Below, one piece after another: positions 6,712-13,833 of a stretch of 64,000 nt of DNA. Within the stretch, counting starts at the first letter, position 1. Every line of letters begins with the position of its first letter. Position numbers and translations under genes: made by a program. Origin of the DNA: CAZDDI01 sp964504195 (GTDB lineage: Bacteria > Chloroflexota > Anaerolineae > B4-G1 > SLSP01); NCBI GenBank assembly GCA_964504195.1, contig CAZDDI010000001.1, positions 248,001 through 312,000 of the forward strand, written 5' to 3'. A model generated the notes under the pieces. It was not told where the DNA came from. It did no database searches and worked only from the letters and a program-made list of their open reading frames with translations.

Positions 6712-9419
6712 CTGGCAACGCGAAACCCGCGGTTGATGTTGCCGCCGCCTTCAGGGCGACGGCTGCTACGACAGGCGCACCGCACCCCTTCATAATCATT
6801 CCAATACGCGCCCCCACGAAGCATGCGCCCCCCGATGCCAGCCGGGTCTTCCCGCCCATCGTCACTCCGGTAAGGGTAGGCTTCATAAGCTGTACTGCAC
6901 CACTCCCAGACGTTGCCGGTCAGATCCAGCACACCCTCCGGCGTTGCGCCATCCGGGAACAGGCCCACCGGCGTTGTCCGTTCCAGGTTCAATGCTTGCG
7001 TATTGGCGCGCTCCTTAACCCAATCATTTCCCCAACTGTACCGGCACCCCCCTGTCCCGCGCGCGGCATATTCCCATTCCGCTTCAGTCAGCAACCGGTA
7101 CTCATGCCCATCGTTAAAGGTAGCTGTAAGCCAGCGGCAGTAGGCTACCGCCTCATACCAACTCACGCCCACCACCGGCTGATTCGCCCCGTTGAAGCGC
7201 TCGTCGTCCCAATAATAGGGCAACTGCCGCCCGCTAAATCCTTGCCCAGGTTTCCAATATCCGGCGTGAGTGGCCTCACGCCACCAATCCGGGTTAGCAT
7301 AACCCTGGTCTTCAATGAAGTGGGCAAACATGGCGTTGGTGGTAGGATATTTCGCCAACGCGAAGGGACTCATGGTTACCCGATGGCGAGGTTTCTCATT
7401 CTTCTCGCCGCTCTCGTCATCGCCCATCCAGAACTCCCCGCCGGGGAGCGGTATGAACTTCGGCAGGCTGCACGGCCCGCTGAAGCGCGGGTCGCCCAGC
7501 CGCCCCAGCACCTCACCTACCTCCAGCCGTGCCGGGAGGCTCGTCTGCGGCGGGTTCTGCCAGAGCACCTGCACCAGCCGCTGCGCCAGTTCCGCCCGCG
7601 CGTTGGTATGCCACCCCACTCGCGCCGGCGGAATTTCCAGCAGCGCCCGCCCCGCCCAGGCGACGCCGTAGGCGTGGGCCTCGTCGTTGCCGGGCAACGC
7701 CCCCAATTCCTGCAAGAGAAATCGTTGCGCCTGCCGCGATTCCTGGAGCAGTGTCCCGGCCATCAACAGGCACACCTCGCGCCACCAACTTTGCCCCACA
7801 TGCGCGGTCAGAAACGCCAGTCGCTCCTGCCCATGTAAGTTCTTCACCAAGTAGTGAGCCGCCAGGAATTCCTGTAAGGTCAGGTGGTCGCCGAACGTAT
7901 ACCCCTCGGGTTGCGCGTGTAACAGGCCGCTGCGCTCCGCCATCAACTTGATGAAATCCGCGGCCTCCTGCTCCACCTGACGCCGGCCCGCGCGCGTGCT
8001 CACCTCCAGCATCAGTGTCTCCGCCATGAAGGGAGCCAGAATCTCCCGCTTGAGCGAGGTCTCGTCCACCACCACCAGGGCTTGCCGCTTCCCGCTCCGG
8101 CTGCGTTCGGCCGCAGCGCCTTCATGCGTCTTGTAGGCCGCGTAGGTGAGGTACAATTGCCGGTCGGCGGCCGGCCAGCGCGCATCCCGCAATGCCTGCG
8201 CTGCTTCGGCCCCCTCCTCCTCATGCAGCCGCTCGCCCAGCAGCACATCTACATACGCCTGGTAGAGCTCGGCTCGTTGTTCGGGTAATTCCCGGTCAGC
8301 GTAGTGGATCAGGGTCGCCGTCCACACCAGGAGCGGCGTCTTGACCATCTCCTGCAACAGCGGCACACTATCAATCCGGGCGCGCAGTTTCTCGGCACGC
8401 GCCGCGGCAAAGTGCGGATCGGCTTCCAACCCCGCGTAGAGCCGCCCCACCAGCGGCGCCCACTGTGCGCGGGTCAGGTCGCGCACATACGCCAGGTTGA
8501 AGTCGGCATCCAGGCGCGTGTTGGCGTGCGCGTAAGCCGCCACCCGCGCCGTCACCACCAGGCGGTTGCCGGGGAAGGCGCGCGCTAGGTGCTCGATGGC
8601 CTGCCGCACGACGATGCGGTGGTCGAAGTCGGCCACTTCGTCGAGCGCATCCAACAGAATCCAGGCCCGCCCGGCGCGGAGCAGGTCGCTGACGAAACTG
8701 ACCGGCACGCGCCCCGGATGCCGCTGGTGGAATTGGGCATCCACAAAGCGCAGCAGGCCCGGCACATCGCGGGTGTAGTGCGTGGGGCGGGTCTGGCAGG
8801 CGTGCTCGAATTCGCGCAGGGCGATAAGCACGGGCACGGGCAAGGGGTCTGCGATCAAGCCCAGGTGCTCTGCGGCCAGCGCGCGCTCAGCCGTCGCTAA
8901 CACGGCCGTTACCAGGCGTAGCACCGTGGTCTTGCCAGAGCCCGCCTGGCCCAGCAGCACTATATGCCCCGGCTCGCCGAGCACGGCGGGCAGGGCAATG
9001 TCCAACTGCGAGCGGTCGCGTAACGCCTCATCCGCCAGGGCCGCGGCCTCCGGGTGACGGTGCGACCGGACGTGGCTGGGGTGCAGGTCGAAGCGCAGCG
9101 GCTCGTAGGTATTCAGCAAGGTAAGGCACGCGGGCGCCCCGCGCAATTCGGAGAGTTGCTTGTAGGGGCGGGTTTCCAGCCGCGCGCATTGGTCACGCAG
9201 GGCGGACAGATAGCCGGCCAAGTGGTCGGGGTTGAGCAGCACCGGGGGGACCCCCAACTGTTCGGCCAGCGCCGCCACCTCGCGGCGTTTCTCTTCCAGT
9301 TCGATCTGGAGATGCGTGGGGATGTGCAGCGCGCCGAAGCCGGCGGCCTGGGCTTCGAGATGCGCCAGGGCGCGGCGGGCGCGTTCCAGGGCAGCGGTCA
9401 AGTCTACAGTAGCGGGCAT
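6687..9419 (-). CDS. DGR target 1: coiled-coil - NACHT - FGE-like (CLec) fusion
   Basis: A 910-residue STAND protein. Residues 1-80 are helical and charged, resembling a coiled-coil or adaptor region. The NACHT core shows Walker A LLGQAGSGKTT near residue 155 and Walker B WILLDALDEVAD near 252, followed by an arginine-finger-like VVTARVAAYA motif and winged-helix region. From about residue 653 an FGE-sulfatase/C-type-lectin-fold domain follows (LPGGEFWMGDD, LLTEAEWEYAARG, GNVWEWCSTAY, RMLRGGAYWND). VR2 encodes SSRRPEGGGNINRGFRV just before the end. The ATG at 9419 has GAGG nine bases upstream. It is the first gene of the leftward cluster target1-target2-RT-avd-TR. The N-terminus differs from that of the other target, so the two may feed different outputs through similarly diversified sensors. 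Role as anti-parasite sensor is inferred. Confidence 0.93.
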   Translation of the reverse strand: MPATVDLTAALERARRALAHLEAQAAGFGALHIPTHLQIELEEKRREVAALAEQLGVPPVLLNPDHLAGYLSALRDQCARLETRPYKQLSELRGAPACLTLLNTYEPLRFDLHPSHVRSHRHPEAAALADEALRDRSQLDIALPAVLGEPGHIVLLGQAGSGKTTVLRLVTAVLATAERALAAEHLGLIADPLPVPVLIALREFEHACQTRPTHYTRDVPGLLRFVDAQFHQRHPGRVPVSFVSDLLRAGRAWILLDALDEVADFDHRIVVRQAIEHLARAFPGNRLVVTARVAAYAHANTRLDADFNLAYVRDLTRAQWAPLVGRLYAGLEADPHFAAARAEKLRARIDSVPLLQEMVKTPLLVWTATLIHYADRELPEQRAELYQAYVDVLLGERLHEEEGAEAAQALRDARWPAADRQLYLTYAAYKTHEGAAAERSRSGKRQALVVVDETSLKREILAPFMAETLMLEVSTRAGRRQVEQEAADFIKLMAERSGLLHAQPEGYTFGDHLTLQEFLAAHYLVKNLHGQERLAFLTAHVGQSWWREVCLLMAGTLLQESRQAQRFLLQELGALPGNDEAHAYGVAWAGRALLEIPPARVGWHTNARAELAQRLVQVLWQNPPQTSLPARLEVGEVLGRLGDPRFSGPCSLPKFIPLPGGEFWMGDDESGEKNEKPRHRVTMSPFALAKYPTTNAMFAHFIEDQGYANPDWWREATHAGYWKPGQGFSGRQLPYYWDDERFNGANQPVVGVSWYEAVAYCRWLTATFNDGHEYRLLTEAEWEYAARGTGGCRYSWGNDWVKERANTQALNLERTTPVGLFPDGATPEGVLDLTGNVWEWCSTAYEAYPYRSDDGREDPAGIGGRMLRGGAYWNDYEGVRCACRSSRRPEGGGNINRGFRVARSSLSSAL
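6712..6786 (-). repeat. DGR variable repeat VR2
   Basis: A 75-bp gapless match to TR 2011-2085. There are 13 differences at template adenines (mostly A to G or C, one A to T) and 4 at other positions. Of the eight AAC codons in TR, two survive unchanged. The pattern differs from VR1, so the two targets have been mutated independently from one template. Confidence 0.95.
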
Positions 9420-9611
9420 GGCTGTTTACCTCGTACCAACATCAAGGGGACGCTGCCCCTTGCGGCGCGCGCCCCCTGTAGTATACTTCGTGATAGCAGG
9501 GCGGTTGCGTCGCCTTGTCCCGCCGCGTGGCTCTGAACCAGTCGCGCGGCGTTTTTGTTTGCGTTGTCTAAACCTGCCTTTAGTATAGGGCAATTTTGCA
9601 AACGCGCCAAT
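9420..9611. other. intergenic region upstream of the DGR cluster
   Basis: No gene seen. On the minus strand a TATACT element at 9484-9489 lies 65-70 bp before the ATG of the first NACHT-FGE gene, with no clear -35 box. It is a possible weak promoter for the target gene. Confidence 0.35.
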
Positions 9612-9640
9612 TTGACACCGCTCGCCATAGCAGTTATAAT
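9612..9640 (+). promoter_or_regulatory. perfect-consensus sigma70 promoter upstream of the tyrosine recombinase
   Basis: TTGACA (9612-9617), a 17-bp spacer and TATAAT (9635-9640): both hexamers match consensus exactly. The next gene on this strand is the recombinase at 10016, 375 bp on, leaving a long leader that carries an inverted repeat and short tandem repeats. Confidence 0.75.
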
Positions 9641-9656
9641 CGTCAGTAAATCAGTG

Positions 9657-9727
9657 TTTACCGACGCAAAACCGCCAAATAGCCCCTGATTTTAGCCCGC
9701 TAAGGGGGGGTAAACCGCGTCGGTAAA
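9657..9727. repeat. 11-bp inverted repeat in the recombinase leader
   Basis: tttaccgacgc (9657-9667) and gcgtcggtaaa (9717-9727) are perfect inverse complements separated by 49 bp, starting about 17 bp after the -10 box. They could be paired recombinase or repressor binding sites, or form a long stem in the leader RNA. No known att core was recognised. Confidence 0.55.
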
Positions 9728-9762
9728 TGTTTTGCGGCGGCTCAATGCGGGGGATGGCGGGT

Positions 9763-9835
9763 GGATTTCACAGTTTTTGAGACTGCGTTTCACAATTTTT
9801 GAGACTGCTATTCCGCATTTTTTGAGACTGGCCTA
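9763..9835 (+). mobile_element. relic end of the small element also found at 11325
   Basis: Three direct copies of the motif TTTCAYARTTTTTGAGACT (9766-9784, 9788-9807, 9811-9830, the last degenerate) in the same order and spacing as the left end of the complete element at 11325-11716. The outermost TGTAGG of that element is only partly kept (tgg). No matching right end or target duplication is seen nearby. Confidence 0.55.
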
Positions 9836-9915
9836 CGGCTGGTTGCTGGATGCTCGATACTGGTTGCTGGTTGCTGGTTGCTAGATGCTAGATGCTAGAT
9901 GCTAGATGCTCGGTG
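9836..9915 (+). repeat. heptanucleotide tandem repeat tract
   Basis: Runs of the 7-mers GGTTGCT and TAGATGC alternate here, including at least three tandem GGTTGCT units and four tandem TAGATGC units. A shorter run of the first unit also occurs inside the NACHT-FGE gene near 6156-6180. Such short tandemly repeated repetitive sequences evolve by slippage. Confidence 0.7.
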
Positions 9916-9939
9916 CTGGAAACTTGCGACTTGCCGCCT

Positions 9940-10005
9940 TTTCGCTTTTTCGCCTTCTCGCTTTTTCGCTTTCTCGCCTTTTCGCCTTTTCGCTCACTCG
10001 CTCAG
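9940..10005 (+). repeat. pyrimidine-rich TCGC repeat tract before the recombinase
   Basis: About nine iterations of TTTTCGC/TTCTCGC-like units in direct order end just before the ribosome site. A shorter version in the opposite orientation lies upstream of the RT gene (3505-3540). Function unknown. Confidence 0.65.
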
Positions 10006-10015
10006 GAGGTACACT

Positions 10016-10891
10016 ATGGACTGGGACACCCACACCGCGGACTTGCTGAAGACGCTCACCCCTGGCACGCGCCGGCAGTACACGCTCGCGTTGCGCGACT
10101 TTGCCGCCTGGTATCAGCAGACCTACGCGGCGGCCCCCGACCCCGCGCTGCTCACGGCTGAGGAATTGCGCGAGTGGCGCACGCACTTGAGCGACCACTG
10201 CGAACTCCAGGCCGCCACCGTCAACCAACGCCTGGCCGCTGTGAAGGCGCTGGCCCGCCACTGCGGGCGCGTGGTAGCCGTAGCGGGCGTTCAGCGCGTG
10301 GCGCAACCGGTCGAGCCACTCAACGGGCGCGAGTTGGGGCGCTTGTTTGCCGCCGCGGAGGGCCAACTAGCGGACGCGGATGATCCCGACGCCGGCAGCG
10401 ATTGGCTCGCCCGCCGCAATGTGGCACTGCTTTCGCTGCTCGCGCGGGGGGGCTTGCGGGTTTCGGAAGTGGTGGCGCTCAACGTGGGGGATGTCACACT
10501 CAATGAGCGGTCGGGGGCGGCCTTGGTGCGCAAAGGCAAAGGTAGAAAAGAGCGCGCCGTAGCCTTGGCGCTGCAAGCACGTCAAGATCTGCGCGCCTAT
10601 CTGGACGTGCGCCCCGAATGGCCTACCGCGCGGCTGTGCTTCTCGAAGACCGGGCAGCCGCTTAACACGCGGGACGTGGAACGGCTGGTGGAGAAGTTCG
10701 CGCGGCTGGCGGGGATCCCGCGGAAGGTGACGCCGCACACGCTGCGGCATACCTTCGCCACCCGGTTCTTGCGGCAGGGCGGGGATCTGGCGACGTTGCA
10801 GATGCTGCTGGGCCATGCGAATCTGGCGACGACTGCGCGCTATCTGCATCCTGATGCAGCGCAGGTGCAGGAGATGGTGGAGGGGTTGTGA
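10016..10891 (+). CDS. tyrosine recombinase (XerC/XerD-like integrase)
   Basis: A 291-residue site-specific recombinase. The N-terminal SAM-like DNA-binding half (TPGTRRQYTLALRDFAAWY) is followed by a catalytic half with the expected residues: Arg in GGLRVSEVVALN (about 146), a Lys-rich beta hairpin (VRKGKGRKERAV), H-x-x-R in HTLRHTFATR (about 241), His in LLGHANLATTARYLH and the nucleophile Tyr near 275. Length fits Xer-type and small integrase proteins. The ATG at 10016 has AGGAGG six bases before it; a longer in-frame extension to 9899 is only repeat-derived. It stands alone, behind a consensus promoter and repeat tracts, near small mobile-element ends. It may be the integrase of a decayed element rather than the housekeeping Xer protein. 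Confidence 0.88.
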   Translation: MDWDTHTADLLKTLTPGTRRQYTLALRDFAAWYQQTYAAAPDPALLTAEELREWRTHLSDHCELQAATVNQRLAAVKALARHCGRVVAVAGVQRVAQPVEPLNGRELGRLFAAAEGQLADADDPDAGSDWLARRNVALLSLLARGGLRVSEVVALNVGDVTLNERSGAALVRKGKGRKERAVALALQARQDLRAYLDVRPEWPTARLCFSKTGQPLNTRDVERLVEKFARLAGIPRKVTPHTLRHTFATRFLRQGGDLATLQMLLGHANLATTARYLHPDAAQVQEMVEGL

Positions 10892-11319
10892 GGCCAGGCG
10901 CGGAGCGTCTTCTGCGCCACCAGACTTTGCAGGGCAAATCGCCCTCAGGAGCGTATTCACTGAACAACTACGCACGGTTCGCTACCCAATGAGAGATGTG
11001 CTGCTCCTGTTCTTGCGTCTCCGGGGCTTTCCGATACTTGGCCTTGGGGCACTGCCGCTAGAGTTCCCTTTACAAGCGATATATCGCGGGCCGTTCCAGT
11101 GCGGGCGCTTCAGCCCTAGGATGCGCGCTCCAGGGGTGTAGTGCATAGCGCCATCGTCGCCACGCTGTTTACGATCCGGCTAGTGCGCGCGCCATCTTCA
11201 TTCTTCGGCGATACTGCGTTCTTTGAGCATGACGCTGGCGTATATAGATAATTCAAACTCCGGCTTGAGAATTGGCGACACACCGCCCGCGTACTTATCC
11301 TCCGCCAGCGCCTGCATTC
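10892..11319. other. intergenic, probable gene remnant on the minus strand
   Basis: No intact gene. On the minus strand the segment 11212-11319 encodes a plausible C-terminal tail (PILKPEFELSIY, then a stop) that is cut at its 5' side by the element at 11325-11716. The flank beyond the element continues the frame for a few codons before a stop. This suggests the element landed in an already decaying gene. Confidence 0.4.
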
Positions 11320-11324
11320 GCGTC

Positions 11325-11716
11325 TGTAGGATTTCACAGTTTTTGAGACTCGTTCCATAGTTTTTGAGACTGCGTTTCACAATTTTTGAGACTGCTATTT
11401 CAGAGTATTTGAGAATAGCCTAATCCTTCAGGGCGATGCCGACATTACCCTCTACATATAGTGCTATCGCAACTTTTCAGTCCATATCTAGGGGATTATC
11501 GTTATGAAATCTGGCAGCAGTGACACACCAGAAATAGGATAGTCTCAAAAATTATGAAATAAGGTAGTTTTCGGCGTTAGGGCAGTCTCATAAACTATGA
11601 AACGGAATGGCGAAATTCTTAGGGTAGTCTCAAAAACCATGAAATACCAGTCTCAAAAACTGTGAAATAAGGCCCATTTTGGGCCTACCCAGTCTCAAAA
11701 ACTATGAAATCCTACA
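11325..11716. mobile_element. 392-bp non-autonomous element with nine subterminal repeats
   Basis: Terminal inverted repeats TGTAGGATTTCACAG.. (11325) and ..TATGAAATCCTACA (to 11716) are flanked by a perfect 5-bp target duplication gcgtc (11320-11324 and 11717-11721). The left end holds four direct copies of TTTCAYARTTTTTGAGACT (11332, 11353, 11375, 11398). The right end holds five inverted copies (11541, 11583, 11625, 11649, 11690). There is no transposase ORF inside. Multiple binding-site-like repeats at both ends, TG/CA termini and a 5-bp duplication resemble IS21- or Tn7/Mu-type ends, so it is likely a MITE mobilised in trans. The family assignment is inference. Confidence 0.8.
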
Positions 11717-11721
11717 GCGTC

Positions 11722-11888
11722 CCCATGCGTGGACGGCCCCCAGCCAGCGCATGGATGCGCGCCCTCTATTGTAAATGACGTTCAGGAAGAAAAGGTTGCT
11801 TTTGGCGGTGAAGGGATCGACTTTGAGGATGTGGATGTGTTAAGTTGAAGCCATCTTTGTATTCAGCGATCGTTAAGCACAATTTTGC
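11722..11888. other. intergenic region
   Basis: No gene or strong signal was recognised between the small element and the HEPN gene. Confidence 0.4.
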
Positions 11889-12401
11889 TTAACGGTACAT
11901 TGTTTCAGCCAAGCATCTAATTACTTCTTTACCTGCCTGATAAGATTTTATCACCTCAGGGTAGGTAACTGTTGTTGCCATTTGACCTTCATGAGCAAAT
12001 TGATTACGCCAAGTGATAACATTTCCGTATGAGCTCCGAATACTAACACGGTTTATTTGGAGACTGGTTTTCTCTGCAAGCGCCAGTTTTTTCTTGAAAC
12101 GTTGAACATATTTTACGCCAAAGCGGCTTACATATTCGTCTTGGAGTACGGTTACTTTGATTTTCCCATTAATCCGATCAAAGTAACTACGTGTAAATTC
12201 CGCCAATACCTTATGCTTTTTCTCCGCAAATTCAATAAATATATCCTTTATAGCTAATTCATACACAGTGACAGCGGCAACAGCGACAAATCCACTGTAA
12301 CGTGAAGTTAAGAATGGGTCGGTAATCCCGCTAACTATTGGATCCAGATGTCTAATTACATCATCTGCAAGTCTATAATGATCTGTGTAAGTCATTTTCA
12401 T
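11889..12401 (-). CDS. HEPN-domain protein (MAE_28990-like)
   Basis: A 170-residue helical protein. The motif ITWRNQFAHEG near residue 129 matches the R-x4-6-H signature of HEPN ribonucleases (Arg and His form the RNase centre). The preceding helix VAAVTVYELAIKDIFIEFA is typical of the RiboL-PSP/MAE_28990 HEPN branch. Its ATG overlaps the stop of the DUF262 gene by one base (TAATG), so the two are translationally coupled. DUF262-HEPN pairs are common in defence islands, with the DUF262 protein as the probable sensor or nuclease and HEPN as RNase effector. That role is inferred from the families. Confidence 0.75.
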   Translation of the reverse strand: MKMTYTDHYRLADDVIRHLDPIVSGITDPFLTSRYSGFVAVAAVTVYELAIKDIFIEFAEKKHKVLAEFTRSYFDRINGKIKVTVLQDEYVSRFGVKYVQRFKKKLALAEKTSLQINRVSIRSSYGNVITWRNQFAHEGQMATTVTYPEVIKSYQAGKEVIRCLAETMYR

Positions 12402-13486
12402 TAGTCCAATAAATGCTTTTTTACAAGTTTATACCTTTCTCTTACTGTATGAGGATCTGTAGTCCCGATAGTAGTTAATGCTTCAAATTTTGGGTCTTCT
12501 ATCAGTCTTTTGTACCTAACGGCGAGATTTGCAGGAATATTTTCATAATTCTGCATCAGTAATGACATGACAGTATCCAGTGCTGATGTGTTTAAGCGCC
12601 CACGAATATGAAAAGGCTTTTCACCCAGAATATCAATAACACGTTTAGTCAATAACGGGAAAAGATTTTGAAAAGCTTCAATTTCGGGTGTATTACCGAG
12701 TCGATGTTTTTTCATTACCTTGTTTAGAAATTCCTTCATCGGTTTCTCATACTTAGCATGGCTAACGTAAAAAGAAAAAACTCTTAGTATAAGCTCAACA
12801 TCTACTTGGTGTTTGTTTAATCCCGGCTGCCCCAAAATTGCCCGCCAACTTACATCGCCATTGAGATTTCTCAGAATTTGAACTAATTGCCCACGGAAAA
12901 CAACATTTCTAATCTCTTGAGATTTAAGTGGTGTGCCGCTAGTATTTAGCCGCTCGAATATATGGAAAACACTTGTACTCTCGCCCACTGGTGAAAGTTG
13001 CCTTATATTCATGGCTCTCAGAACAGTGTTACGCAGTTTCCGCTGATCAGAAGCTGAAAGCTCTTCAAATGTTTTGCGGTAATAAATGCTACGTTTGTCT
13101 AATCCTTCAAGGCGAAAAACCTGGCGTTTTCCTTGCAAATTCTCAGAACCAAAGAACCCCTCAAAGAAATATACTATGCTCAGAATACGTTGTTGACCAT
13201 CTATGACTAAATTCTTATTTTCGTCATCAATGTAGAAAAACACTGGGGGAACCGGTAACCCCAGTAAGAAAGATTCGATAAGCAAAGAAGATTGTTTTAT
13301 CGTCCAAACGAACTCGCGTTGAAAATCTGGAATAGTGATATCTTGATCTTTCCACATCTCAGCTATTCCTGACAAGGTAAAATCTGACGGATACGTTGCT
13401 ATGTCGTAAGTAACATAAGCCGCATCGTCTTGAATTTCATCTTCAACTTCTACTTGCAATTCTTCTTGATCTATCTGTTGTGTCAT
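12401..13486 (-). CDS. DUF262 (GmrS-N/ParB-like fold) domain protein
   Basis: A 361-residue protein with the DUF262 hallmarks: ITIPDFQREFVWTIKQSSLL near residue 52, then LGLPVPPVFFY and the DGQQR motif near residue 95 that in this fold coordinates nucleotide and catalysis. The rest is helical and resembles the usual DUF262-plus-helical-tail layout, without a DUF1524 HNH nuclease. It precedes and is coupled to the HEPN gene. The pair is AT-richer than its surroundings and is bordered by small mobile elements on both sides, which suggests horizontal gain. AGGAG lies ten bases before the ATG. Confidence 0.85.
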   Translation of the reverse strand: MTQQIDQEELQVEVEDEIQDDAAYVTYDIATYPSDFTLSGIAEMWKDQDITIPDFQREFVWTIKQSSLLIESFLLGLPVPPVFFYIDDENKNLVIDGQQRILSIVYFFEGFFGSENLQGKRQVFRLEGLDKRSIYYRKTFEELSASDQRKLRNTVLRAMNIRQLSPVGESTSVFHIFERLNTSGTPLKSQEIRNVVFRGQLVQILRNLNGDVSWRAILGQPGLNKHQVDVELILRVFSFYVSHAKYEKPMKEFLNKVMKKHRLGNTPEIEAFQNLFPLLTKRVIDILGEKPFHIRGRLNTSALDTVMSLLMQNYENIPANLAVRYKRLIEDPKFEALTTIGTTDPHTVRERYKLVKKHLLD

Positions 13487-13571
13487 CGTTTCCTATCTCC
13501 TGGATCATTTAGTAAAGTAACACACAATAGTGGGGAAATTCACAAGGTAAACTTTTTAGATATGCTAATTG

Positions 13572-13756
13572 GGGCATGGCTCAGAATCAGTTTGACACTT
13601 TTTAGTTTTTGAAAACTGCCGTACACCCTAAATGTAGTGTTTTGTCGCGTTTTTTCGTGCTTTTGTACCATATTTAGTGTTTGATTGTATCAGCAAGACG
13701 AGTCAAAAATTCCAGAAAGTGTCAAACTGACTTCACGAGGGTTTTGAGCCATGCCC
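13572..13756. mobile_element. 185-bp MITE with 12-bp terminal inverted repeats
   Basis: GGGCATGGCTCA (13572-13583) and TGAGCCATGCCC (13745-13756) are perfect inverse complements, flanked by a 6-bp direct repeat TAATTG (13566-13571 and 13757-13762). A second, inner inverted repeat, AGTTTGACACTTT (13589-13601) with its complement at 13716-13728, gives sub-terminal symmetry. No coding capacity. A small non-autonomous transposable element. Confidence 0.8.
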
Positions 13757-13833
13757 TAATTGGAATCAGTGATTCCTGCAACACAGGGAGCAGACTCACC
13801 GCCTGCTCCCTTTCTTCCATCCCCTACCAACAA

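Noticed and set aside
10016..10891. Tyrosine recombinase as an integron integrase for the attC sites at 52 kb
   Set aside because: It is over 40 kb away, has no visible IntI-specific insertion near the C-terminal half, and no attI or cassette lies beside it.
9766..11710. Repeated 19-20 bp motif as a possible CRISPR array
   Set aside because: Copies are imperfect, unevenly spaced, occur in both orientations and are bounded by inverted ends with a target duplication, which fits a transposable element and not spacer-repeat order.
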